This document shows, piece after piece, positions 1-5,195 of a stretch of 7,150 nt of DNA. The position numbers and the translations under genes were made by a program. The DNA lies in contig JAGHCE010000124.1 in the NCBI GenBank assembly GCA_021160625.1, forward strand, positions 1-7,150, written 5' to 3'. Below the pieces are notes generated by a model. It saw only the letters and a program-made list of their open reading frames with translations, was not told where the DNA came from and ran no database searches. The stretch's first letter is position 1. Each line of letters begins with the position of its first letter. The stretch comes from Planctomycetota bacterium. Lineage in GTDB: Bacteria; Planctomycetota; DG-23; SLPQ01.

Positions 1-255
1 GACGAGGGCGAGGCCGCACTCACGTCGCTTGAGGCCGTGTGGGAAAAAACGCGCCTTCCGCAGGATATGTCCCTTTTCGACACGCCGGAAACCAAATACC
101 GCCACGACTTCAAGAACTATACCCACCTCGCCTGCAGGACAAAGGACCTTTCGTATCATCTCTTCGTAGAGCGGCGCTCTGGCGCGCGCGAGCTGGCGGC
201 CGAGATTAGGAAAGGCTCACAAGAACTCGCCAAGGCAAAAGCATGGCCCTGGTAG
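1..255 (+). CDS. C-terminal fragment of an unrecognised protein
   Basis: The reading frame is open from the first base of the window to a TAG at 253-255, giving the last 84 residues of a protein whose start lies outside. The composition is that of a real soluble protein: charged, with aromatic residues and no membrane segment or repeat. The final 40 residues look helical (ERRSGARELAAEIRK onward), and it ends in Trp-Pro-Trp. No catalytic motif is visible. A C-terminal helical tail of a carbohydrate-active enzyme is possible, but I do not recognise the family and assign no function. The stop codon lies inside a GTAGGGG motif that begins the palindrome-rich region downstream, so the end of the protein may have been set by arrival of that repeat. 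That it is coding is likely; its identity is unknown. Confidence 0.6.
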   Translation, partial: DEGEAALTSLEAVWEKTRLPQDMSLFDTPETKYRHDFKNYTHLACRTKDLSYHLFVERRSGARELAAEIRKGSQELAKAKAWPW

Positions 256-277
256 GGGGGGTCTTCGCCCCCTCTTT
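252..277 (+). terminator. Possible rho-independent terminator / first GTAGGG hairpin
   Basis: Bases 255-261 (all G) pair with 268-274 (CCCCCTC, with one G-T pair) around the loop TCTTCG at 262-267, and TTT follows at 275-277. It starts right at the stop codon of the upstream fragment, so it could end that transcript. The T tract is short, and the sequence also fits the GTAGGG hairpin repeat, so it may serve as both. Confidence 0.45.
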
Positions 278-286
278 GCTACGGGG

Positions 287-307
287 GCCACGGACGTTGT
301 CCGTGGC
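287..307. repeat. Perfect 9-bp inverted repeat, 3-base loop
   Basis: GCCACGGAC at 287-295 and GTCCGTGGC at 299-307 are exact reverse complements around GTT. No T tract follows, so a terminator role is not indicated. It belongs to the palindrome cluster but has no adjacent GTAGGG tag; CTACGGG lies just upstream at 279-285. Confidence 0.7.
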
Positions 308-325
308 AGTCAACTGACCTTCCGC

Positions 326-349
326 GGGCCAGGCTCCCCTCGCCCCTAC
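326..349 (-). repeat. Hairpin with CCCCTAC tag (minus-orientation repeat)
   Basis: Bases 326-333 pair with 338-345 around the loop CTCC, seven pairs of eight with one C-C mismatch. The tag CCCCTAC at 343-349 overlaps the right arm. Read on the minus strand this is GTAGGGG followed by a GC stem, the same layout as the element at 252-274. The two therefore face each other with their tags outermost. Confidence 0.55.
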
Positions 350-364
350 GGGTGCTGTGTGTGC

Positions 365-388
365 CACGGCGGGTCTTGCCCCGCCGTG
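365..388. repeat. Perfect 9-bp inverted repeat, TCTTGC loop
   Basis: CACGGCGGG at 365-373 is the exact reverse complement of CCCGCCGTG at 380-388, with a six-base loop TCTTGC. The loop resembles the TCTTCG loop of the hairpin at 255-274, which supports a common origin. It has no T tract and no GTAGGG tag. Confidence 0.7.
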
Positions 389-403
389 CGGATCATATTC
401 CGC

Positions 404-424
404 GTGCGCTAAAGCGCACCCTAC
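404..424 (-). repeat. Hairpin with CCCTAC tag (minus-orientation repeat)
   Basis: GTGCGC at 404-409 pairs with GCGCAC at 414-419 around TAAA, and CCCTAC occupies 419-424. On the minus strand this reads GTAGGG followed by the stem. It lies 29 bases from a plus-orientation copy at 454, forming an inverted pair with the tags facing each other. Confidence 0.6.
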
Positions 425-453
425 GCAACAATGTGGCACTGGTGGCTTGTCTT

Positions 454-475
454 GTAGGGCGCGCCTTGGCGCGCG
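454..475 (+). repeat. GTAGGG tag with 7-bp hairpin (plus-orientation repeat)
   Basis: GTAGGG at 454-459 runs into GCGCGCC (459-465), which pairs exactly with GGCGCGC (468-474). The fold probably closes as a CTTG tetraloop. It is the second member of the inverted pair that starts at 404. Confidence 0.6.
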
Positions 476-586
476 TGGGGGGATATTCAACACTTTTCTG
501 ATACGCGGTCCGGTATGTTGTGCCGGGAGTTCCACCGGCTTTTCGGAGCCCCGTAGCTGGCATCTGTTGAATGGGAAACGAGGCCG
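476..586. other. Upstream region of the MBL-fold gene, no clear promoter
   Basis: This stretch joins the palindrome cluster to the MBL-fold gene. A small hairpin is present (GCCGG 522-526 with CCGGC 535-539, followed by TTTT), too weak to call a terminator. I see no convincing -35/-10 pair. The ribosome binding site of the next gene, an AACGAGG sequence at 577-583, is the only signal I would rely on. Confidence 0.4.
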
Positions 587-1408
587 ATGAAGATAACCAT
601 CCTTGGAAGTGCGTCCGGGATATCAATGCCCGGCCGCGGCCACGCGTCGGTGGCGCTTGAAAGCGGGTCGGGACTTTACATCTTTGACCTGGGCGAGCCT
701 GCGGGCCGCACGATGCTCGAGATGGGGCTGCCGCTGGAGAATCGTCGCGCCGCCTTCATCTCGCATATGCACTCGGACCATTCCGGCGGCCTCGTCCAGT
801 TCGTAAAGAACCTCCACCTTTACCATAACCACCTCAACTACCTTCCCCAGGTCGACCGCATTACACTGGCCGTTCCCGAAGAGGCCGTCGAGGCGGTGAA
901 GGCCTGGATGGCGGCCTGCTATATGTTCCCGGAGCGCCTTGATGTGCGGGTGGACTATGCGGCAGTCACCACGGGGCGCGTGTACGAGGACGAGAACGTC
1001 ACCGTGGATGCCTCGCCTACGGGGCATCTGGCCGCCAACTACAAGGACTTCATAGGCTCCCACCCGCAGTATCAGGCGGCCAAGTGCCAGGCCTTTTCGT
1101 TTACCGTCGCCGCCGAGGGAAAGCGCGTAGTCTACAGCGGCGACCTGGGGGCGATTGAAGACATCCTGCCGGCGGCGCGCGGCGCGGACCTCGTCATTCT
1201 GGAGTTCGGGCATATGCTGCCTTTGCGGGAAAACTTGCAGAAACTCGCCGGCCTTGGTATACAAAGGATAGTAGTTACGCACATATTCCCCGATTACAAT
1301 GACCGGACGGCCGAACTGCAGGGAATCGCCGACGAGGCCCTGCCGGGGCTCGTGACCGTGGCCGAGGACGGCCTCGTCGTGACCATCCCAAGCGCGGCCC
1401 CGGTCTAA
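587..1408 (+). CDS. MBL-fold metal-dependent hydrolase
   Basis: A 273-residue protein of the metallo-beta-lactamase superfamily, probably cytoplasmic since no signal peptide is seen. The N-terminus MKITILGSASG is the typical first strand and glycine-rich turn. The metal signature HMHSDH lies at residues 60-65 (H60, H62, D64, H65). Further likely ligands are H147 in TGH, D186 in YSGD and H232 in THIFPDY, so a complete two-metal site appears present. The HSDHSGGL pattern resembles tRNase Z and phosphodiesterase-like members more than lactamases, but the tRNase Z exosite arm is not evident. The substrate cannot be named. The start is supported by an AACGAGG site 3 bases upstream. Twelve bases after its stop comes a small Lrp-type ligand-binding gene, so the two are probably one operon. 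Family assignment is secure; a specific role is not. Confidence 0.88.
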   Translation: MKITILGSASGISMPGRGHASVALESGSGLYIFDLGEPAGRTMLEMGLPLENRRAAFISHMHSDHSGGLVQFVKNLHLYHNHLNYLPQVDRITLAVPEEAVEAVKAWMAACYMFPERLDVRVDYAAVTTGRVYEDENVTVDASPTGHLAANYKDFIGSHPQYQAAKCQAFSFTVAAEGKRVVYSGDLGAIEDILPAARGADLVILEFGHMLPLRENLQKLAGLGIQRIVVTHIFPDYNDRTAELQGIADEALPGLVTVAEDGLVVTIPSAAPV

Positions 1409-1420
1409 GGGAGGTGCCGT

Positions 1421-1651
1421 ATGGAAACTGCATACTTGAAGGTATGGGTAAGCGTCGGTAAGGAGAAGGTGGTCGTGGAGGCCCTGAGGTCGCTCCCGGG
1501 CGTGCTGCGCGCGGACCTTACCACCGGCGAGCAGGACATTATCGCACTCATCGAGGCTGCCGATTACCCCGGCATCGTCGAGGCGCTCCTGACGAAGGTG
1601 CGCGCCGTCGAGGGCGTCGACAGGACGGTAACGAACCTCGTCCTCGACTAA
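1421..1651 (+). CDS. Stand-alone Lrp/AsnC-type ligand-binding (RAM) domain protein
   Basis: A 76-residue protein matching only the C-terminal ligand-binding domain of Lrp/AsnC regulators, with no helix-turn-helix. The pattern fits the beta-alpha-beta-beta-alpha-beta RAM fold: strand 4-12, helix 13-24, strand 27-34, the GEQDIIALIEA turn and strand at 36-46, helix 48-61, and a last strand at 66-75. The glycine-acid element GEQD at 36-39 corresponds to the G-x-x-D segment of the family. Such short proteins are known as complete genes that form dimers or octamers and may bind amino acids or partner with full-length Lrp proteins. A strong ribosome binding site (GGGAGGT, 1409-1415) and the 12-base gap tie it to the MBL-fold gene. 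Its stop codon overlaps that of the convergent PurF-like gene. Ligand unknown. Confidence 0.8.
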   Translation: METAYLKVWVSVGKEKVVVEALRSLPGVLRADLTTGEQDIIALIEAADYPGIVEALLTKVRAVEGVDRTVTNLVLD

Positions 1652-3048
1652 GGCTGAGAAGTCCGGCCGGTCCAGCAGTAGGTGCAGAGCTTCTCCGGGG
1701 GCAGGCCGATGGCTTTTATCATATCGCCGAGCTCGAGGTAGGCCAGGGTCGTCGCACCGAGGTCCCGGCGTATCCATTCCACCATCTCGGCATATTCCCT
1801 GGAACCGGCTTCGGTATATGCCGAGACGTCCTCGATGTCCTTTCCTTCCAGGGCGCGGATGGCACGGCGCGCAGCCAGTTCCTCTTCGGACCGGGTGGAC
1901 AGCACGTATGGGCAGTGGAACATAAGCGGCGGGCAGGCGGGGCGCACGTGGACTTCGGCCGCGCCGTTGTCCCACAGCTTCTTCATAGTCAGGTTTTTGA
2001 GCTGTGTCCCCCGCACTATGGAGTCCTCGCAGAGCACGATCCGCTGGCCCTTTATGACGTCGCGCACCGGGATGAGCTTCATTTTCGCAACGAGGTCTCT
2101 TACATCCTGGGAAGGGGGCGTGTACGAACGGCCGTAGCCGGGAGTGTATTTCACCAGCGGCCGCCTGAAAGGCAGCCCCGAATGCATCGCGTAACCGATG
2201 GCATGGGCGGTTCCGCTGTCCGGGACACCGGCCACCAAGTCGGCCTCAACCGTGTCCCTCTCGGCCAAGCGCCCTCCGCAGCGCTCCCTGGCGGCCTCCA
2301 CGGAAATCCCCTCGTAGGAAGACGCCGGATAGCCGGTGTAAATCCAGAGAAAAGCACAAATCCTGCACTCGTCGCGCCCCTCGACAACGGTCTCCACCTC
2401 GCCGGGCGTCAGCCGCGCGACCTCCCCCGGTGCGAGGTACCCGGTAACCTCGAAGCCCAGGTTCGTGAAGGCGCAGGACTCGCTTGCCACGGCCATCGCC
2501 CCGTCCGCGGAGCCCACGACGAGCGGGGACCGCCCGTGGGCGTCGCGCGCCGCGTAAATCCCCTCCCTCGTCAGCAGCAACATAGTTACAGAGCCCTCGA
2601 TTCGCGCGAAGACCTTCCGGATGCCGTCCGGGATGGATTTGCCCGATGCGATCATCTTGGCCACGAGTTCGGTCGGGTTAATCCGGCCGCGTGCGACCTC
2701 GCTGAAGGACTGCCCCTCGCTGCGCATTTCGGCGGCCAGATTGTCCTTGTTGTTGACGAGCCCCGACGTGACGATGGCGAAGTCACCCACGCGCGAGGAG
2801 ACGAGAAACGGCTGCGTGTTCGAGTCGCTGATGACGCCTATGCCGGCGTTGCCCGACATATCCCCCATATCCTCGGCGAAGCGGGACTTGAACTGCGTGT
2901 CCGCGATGGAATGAATCCTGTGCCGGAAAAAGTCCCCCAGCACCGCAAGCCCCGCAACCTCGGTCCCCAGGTGCGCGTGGTAATCGGTGCCGTAAAAAAG
3001 CGTCTTCGTACAGTTCTGCCGGGACACTACGCCAAACAACCCGCTCAT
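1648..3048 (-). CDS. PurF-like amidophosphoribosyltransferase homologue, predicted glutaminase-deficient
   Basis: A 466-residue homologue of glutamine PRPP amidotransferase, the first enzyme of purine synthesis, with an N-terminal Ntn-type glutaminase domain (about 1-225) and a C-terminal phosphoribosyltransferase domain. The PRPP loop is clear at 337-349 (IVLCEDSIVRGTQ), with VPDSG at 275-279. Cysteines 231, 379, 455 and 458 line up with the Fe-S ligands of Bacillus-type PurF. The N-terminus reads MSGLFG where normal enzymes have M-C-G: the nucleophile is Ser2. The HRGQ motif is HLGT (26-29), and the usual glutamine-binding Arg, Asn-Gly and Asp positions also differ. A related group annotated as amidophosphoribosyltransferase, starting M-x-G-x-F-G, exists in Bacteroidetes as I recall it. 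It may use free ammonia or have another role. The ATG at 3048 is preferred over a GTG at 3102 because of AAGGAGG just upstream; neither start supplies the cysteine. No other pur gene is nearby. Confidence 0.85.
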   Translation of the reverse strand: MSGLFGVVSRQNCTKTLFYGTDYHAHLGTEVAGLAVLGDFFRHRIHSIADTQFKSRFAEDMGDMSGNAGIGVISDSNTQPFLVSSRVGDFAIVTSGLVNNKDNLAAEMRSEGQSFSEVARGRINPTELVAKMIASGKSIPDGIRKVFARIEGSVTMLLLTREGIYAARDAHGRSPLVVGSADGAMAVASESCAFTNLGFEVTGYLAPGEVARLTPGEVETVVEGRDECRICAFLWIYTGYPASSYEGISVEAARERCGGRLAERDTVEADLVAGVPDSGTAHAIGYAMHSGLPFRRPLVKYTPGYGRSYTPPSQDVRDLVAKMKLIPVRDVIKGQRIVLCEDSIVRGTQLKNLTMKKLWDNGAAEVHVRPACPPLMFHCPYVLSTRSEEELAARRAIRALEGKDIEDVSAYTEAGSREYAEMVEWIRRDLGATTLAYLELGDMIKAIGLPPEKLCTYCWTGRTSQP

Positions 3049-3052
3049 ATCG

Positions 3053-3059
3053 CCTCCTT
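3053..3059 (-). promoter_or_regulatory. Ribosome binding site that fixes the PurF-like start
   Basis: On the minus strand this reads AAGGAGG, a near-perfect Shine-Dalgarno sequence 4 bases before the ATG at 3048. It decides against the in-frame GTG at 3102, which would add 18 residues that do not resemble the family. Confidence 0.8.
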
Positions 3060-3156
3060 GGGATTTCTCGGGAACTCGCGTGCGCCAAAGCCCCTCCTGC
3101 ACGGCTCAAAAACCCTCTGTGACACCTCGCCGGCCGGACAGGAAAGATATGGGCGG

Positions 3157-3185
3157 ATTGTAGCCGGGCGCCGATGCGTTTTCAA
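3157..3185 (-). promoter_or_regulatory. Candidate sigma70 promoter for the PurF-like gene
   Basis: On the minus strand TTGAAA (3185-3180) is followed after exactly 17 bases by TACAAT (3162-3157). Each hexamer matches the consensus at five of six positions. The -35 box overlaps the TGA stop of the upstream methyltransferase gene (3184-3182). Transcription would begin near 3150, giving a leader of about 100 bases in which I see no strong structure or riboswitch. The PurF-like gene can therefore be expressed independently of the methyltransferase. Confidence 0.6.
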
Positions 3186-3970
3186 GCACCTCCTCGGCGG
3201 CCGGCTTTTCGCGCGGCGATGAGGAAGCCGTTGGCCCGAACCCCGGCGAAGCGTTTGGACTGGAGTTCACCGTTTCGAGTGTCGTTTAGGTAAGCGATGC
3301 GCATCACGTCGAAGCCGGTCTTCTCGAGCAGCCGGCGGATTTCACGCAGGGAGAAGATGTGGAGGTACATATTCTCTATGCCTCGGTAGTACTCCATAAT
3401 ACGGTCGCCAACTTCGAGGCCCTTGAAAAGGGGGTTCCAGAGATACGTCTTCGCCAGCCAGGACCGGCCCCAGGGGGTCAACAGATTGTGGAGGCGGTTG
3501 TGGACGTGGAGGACGAGGTTGCCGCCGGAGGCCAACACCCGGTTCACCTCGGTGAGGAAGGCGGCGCGGGCCGGGGCCTTCGGGATGAGGCCGATCGTCG
3601 AAAACATACAGATCACGTGGTTGAAAGCAGCGCTCTGAAACGGAAGCGGCTCGGTCATATCGGCCTGAACGAGCGAGATGGACATACCGGCGCGTTCGAG
3701 CTTCGCGAGCGTCATATCAACCATATGCACGGAGAGGTCCATTCCAACGCAGTCGAGGCCGCACAGGGCGAGCTCCATGACGTGGCGGCCGGTGCCGCAG
3801 CCGATGTCAAGCAGGCGCCCCTCACCCGGCAGCACCTCCTTCAAGAACCGGGTGTCGAAGTCCATCAGCGGCGTATTCTCGTAATGGAGATCGTATGCCA
3901 AGGCTATCGCGGGGGAGTCGACGTACTCCTGTATGGAGTCCGTTATGGTCGAGCTCGGGTGTTTCTTCAT
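3182..3970 (-). CDS. Class I SAM-dependent methyltransferase
   Basis: A 262-residue Rossmann-fold methyltransferase. Motif I is LLDIGCGTGRH at 53-63, the acidic residue binding the SAM ribose is D78 in GMDLS, motif III is QADM at 102-105, and the substrate-side strand FNHVICMFSTIGL follows at 116-128. The post-motif VLASGGNLVLHVHNR is at 145-159. The N-terminal YDLHYENTP region is typical of small-molecule methyltransferases of the Methyltransf_11/25 type. The substrate cannot be told from sequence; there is no membrane segment. The ATG at 3970 is kept although its ribosome binding site is weak (GGGAA), because later starts would remove the conserved N-terminal helix. It lies upstream of the PurF-like gene in the same direction, with a 133-base gap holding a separate promoter, so a shared function is not implied. 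Confidence 0.85.
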   Translation of the reverse strand: MKKHPSSTITDSIQEYVDSPAIALAYDLHYENTPLMDFDTRFLKEVLPGEGRLLDIGCGTGRHVMELALCGLDCVGMDLSVHMVDMTLAKLERAGMSISLVQADMTEPLPFQSAAFNHVICMFSTIGLIPKAPARAAFLTEVNRVLASGGNLVLHVHNRLHNLLTPWGRSWLAKTYLWNPLFKGLEVGDRIMEYYRGIENMYLHIFSLREIRRLLEKTGFDVMRIAYLNDTRNGELQSKRFAGVRANGFLIAARKAGRRGGA

Positions 3971-4006
3971 CGGCGTTTTCCCGGAGAGCGGGGGATAACC
4001 GGAGGC

Positions 4007-4019
4007 AGCGAAATTCGCT
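4007..4019. promoter_or_regulatory. 13-bp perfect palindrome, possible operator
   Basis: AGCGAA at 4007-4012 and TTCGCT at 4014-4019 are exact reverse complements around one A. The palindrome abuts the candidate -35 box of gap, a location where regulators often bind. One palindrome of this size could arise by chance. Confidence 0.3.
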
Positions 4020-4046
4020 TGACTGTCGCTATAAGGCCCATAAAAT
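4019..4046 (+). promoter_or_regulatory. Candidate sigma70 promoter for gap
   Basis: TTGACT (4019-4024) is followed after 16 bases by TAAAAT (4041-4046), each matching the consensus at five of six positions. Transcription would start near 4053, leaving a leader of about 65 bases before the gap ATG. It is the only convincing plus-strand promoter ahead of the gap-pgk-rpe cluster. Confidence 0.55.
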
Positions 4047-4070
4047 AACCGTTTTCCCGCACCGGTTCAA
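4042..4070 (-). promoter_or_regulatory. Weak candidate promoter for the methyltransferase gene
   Basis: On the minus strand TTGAAC (4070-4065) and TATTTT (4047-4042) are 17 bases apart, each matching the consensus at about four of six positions. It would overlap the gap -10 region, so the two promoters would compete. The sequence support is modest. Confidence 0.3.
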
Positions 4071-4120
4071 GGTGCAAATCCGTTTCGGCACGTATATAGG
4101 GGCTTAGAAAGGAGCATTCG

Positions 4121-5122
4121 ATGGGGGTCAAGGTTGGGATTAACGGTTTCGGCCGCATAGGAAGGCTGGTTTTCCAGGTTATGATGAAGCGCGACGATTT
4201 CGACGTCGTGCACATAAATGACATAACCGACGCAAAGACGCTGGCGCATCTGCTCAAGTATGACTCCGCGCATGGCAAGTATCCCGGCGACGTGTCGGTT
4301 GAAGGCGATGCGATAGTGGTCGATGGCACGAAGATACCGGTTTCGGCCGAGCGCGACCCGGCCAAGCTCCCGTGGGCCGAGCTCGGCATCGACTTTGTGG
4401 TGGAATCCACCGGCGTTTTCCGCACGAAAGAGCTAATTTCGAAGCACCTCGAAGCCGGCGCGAAGAAGGTTCTGCTGACGGTTCCGGCCAAGGATGAAAT
4501 CGACGCCACGATCGTCTTGGGTGTCAACCCCGGTGACCTGAAGGCCGGCGACAAGATTATCTCCAACGCCTCCTGCACCACCAACTGTCTCGCGCCGATG
4601 GTGAAGGTCCTGAACGACAGCTTCGGCATCGAGAAGGGCATTATGACGACCATCCACGCCTACACGAGCGACCAGAAGCTCCAGGACCTGCCGCACACGG
4701 ATCTCAGGCGCGCGAGGGCCGCCGCGGTCAATATCATCCCGACCACCACCGGCGCCGCGAAGGCCGTCAGCAAGGTTATCCCCGAGCTCGACGGCAAGCT
4801 CGACGGGATGGCGATGCGTGTTCCGGTCGTCGACGGGTCGATTACGGACTTCGTAGCGGTTCTGAAGAAGAACACCACCGCAGAGGAAATAAACGCAGCG
4901 ATGAAGGCGGCTTCCCAGGGCGCGCTCAAGGGCATCCTCCAATACAACGAGGAGCCGCTGGTTTCCACCGATATCGTCGACAACAACCACTCCTGTGTCT
5001 TCGATGCGCCCTTGACAAAGGTGCTGGGCGGGAACCTCGTAAAAGTCATCGGATGGTACGACAACGAGTGGGGCTATTCCAACAGGGTTGTGGACCTTAT
5101 GGCTTTTGCGGTGTCCGTATAG
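4121..5122 (+). CDS. gap: Glyceraldehyde-3-phosphate dehydrogenase, type I, NAD-dependent
   Basis: A 333-residue, full-length GAPDH that oxidises glyceraldehyde-3-phosphate to 1,3-bisphosphoglycerate in the cytoplasm. The dinucleotide-binding motif GINGFGRIGR is at 6-15. The catalytic centre SNASCTTNC is at 148-156 with C152 as nucleophile, and H179 in TTIHAYT is the general base. D34 in HINDITD, together with Leu190-Pro191 in QDLPH, is the pattern linked to NAD rather than NADP preference. The C-terminal WYDNEWGYSNR block (312-322) is intact. AAAGGAG at 4108-4114, six bases ahead, supports the start. pgk follows after 142 bases that contain a strong hairpin, so gap may be made in excess of its downstream partners. 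Ile codon ATA occurs 6 times out of 23, mostly in the first 72 codons, which is high for GC-rich DNA. Confidence 0.97.
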   Translation: MGVKVGINGFGRIGRLVFQVMMKRDDFDVVHINDITDAKTLAHLLKYDSAHGKYPGDVSVEGDAIVVDGTKIPVSAERDPAKLPWAELGIDFVVESTGVFRTKELISKHLEAGAKKVLLTVPAKDEIDATIVLGVNPGDLKAGDKIISNASCTTNCLAPMVKVLNDSFGIEKGIMTTIHAYTSDQKLQDLPHTDLRRARAAAVNIIPTTTGAAKAVSKVIPELDGKLDGMAMRVPVVDGSITDFVAVLKKNTTAEEINAAMKAASQGALKGILQYNEEPLVSTDIVDNNHSCVFDAPLTKVLGGNLVKVIGWYDNEWGYSNRVVDLMAFAVSV

Positions 5123-5137
5123 TCAGAGCAAACGACG

Positions 5138-5175
5138 CGGCCGGGAAGGGGAGGCCTTTCCCGGCCGTCTCTCTT
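5138..5175 (+). terminator. Probable rho-independent terminator or attenuating hairpin after gap
   Basis: Bases 5138-5147 pair perfectly with 5158-5167 (ten pairs). Three more pairs inside (5148-5150 with 5155-5157, one G-T) close on the loop GAGG. The tail TCTCTCTT is pyrimidine-rich but not a pure T tract, so termination may be partial and allow read-through into pgk. It could also act as a 3' stabiliser of gap mRNA. Confidence 0.55.
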
Positions 5176-5195
5176 GAGGTTTCCGATATATCTGT

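Larger units (their letters stand above)
252..475. repeat. Cluster of GC-rich palindromes with GTAGGG/CCCTAC motifs
   Basis: This is the core of the 331-base gap between the first fragment and the MBL-fold gene. It holds six hairpin-forming sequences in about 225 bases. Four carry GTAGGG or its complement directly beside a GC-rich stem: plus orientation at 252-257 and 454-459, minus orientation at 344-349 and 419-424. Two of the hairpins share a GGG-TCTT-C/G loop region. This architecture, a short fixed tag next to a variable GC stem, resembles REP-type or MITE-type intergenic repeats. No coding potential is convincing here; the short open frames have no ribosome binding site and are split across the palindromes. 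Whether it is a dispersed family cannot be judged from one window. Confidence 0.6.

Noticed and set aside
1..255. Assignment of the first fragment to a glycoside hydrolase
   Set aside because: The general look is compatible with a C-terminal tail of such an enzyme, but no catalytic or family-specific motif is within the visible 84 residues.
252..475. CRISPR array or tandem repeat
   Set aside because: The repeated units are short tags with differing stems, in mixed orientation and at irregular spacing. There are no identical direct repeats separated by uniform spacers.
357..590. Small open frames across the palindrome cluster
   Set aside because: They have no ribosome binding sites and are composed of repeat and hairpin sequence.
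623..1975. Long minus-strand open frame (450 codons) opposite the MBL-fold and RAM-domain genes
   Set aside because: It spans two genes and part of a third, is rich in Arg, His and Gly with no recognisable motif, and lacks a ribosome binding site. It is a typical antisense shadow in GC-rich DNA.
3049..3102. 18-residue N-terminal extension of the PurF-like protein from a GTG at 3102
   Set aside because: The extension resembles no PurF propeptide, contains no Cys, and the perfect Shine-Dalgarno at 3053-3059 points to the ATG at 3048.
3049..3156. Riboswitch (for example purine-type) in the leader of the PurF-like gene
   Set aside because: The leader shows no conserved purine or PRPP riboswitch core and no terminator-antiterminator pair. 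Only weak short pairings are possible.
1915..3222. Long plus-strand open frame (435 codons) opposite the PurF-like gene
   Set aside because: The minus strand clearly encodes a PurF homologue with intact motifs. The plus frame has shadow-like composition and no family signature.
4059..4082. GGTTCAA flanked by GCACC and GGTGC, resembling a tRNA T-arm
   Set aside because: No acceptor stem, anticodon arm or CCA-type end can be placed around it. It lies in the gap leader and is probably a chance small hairpin.
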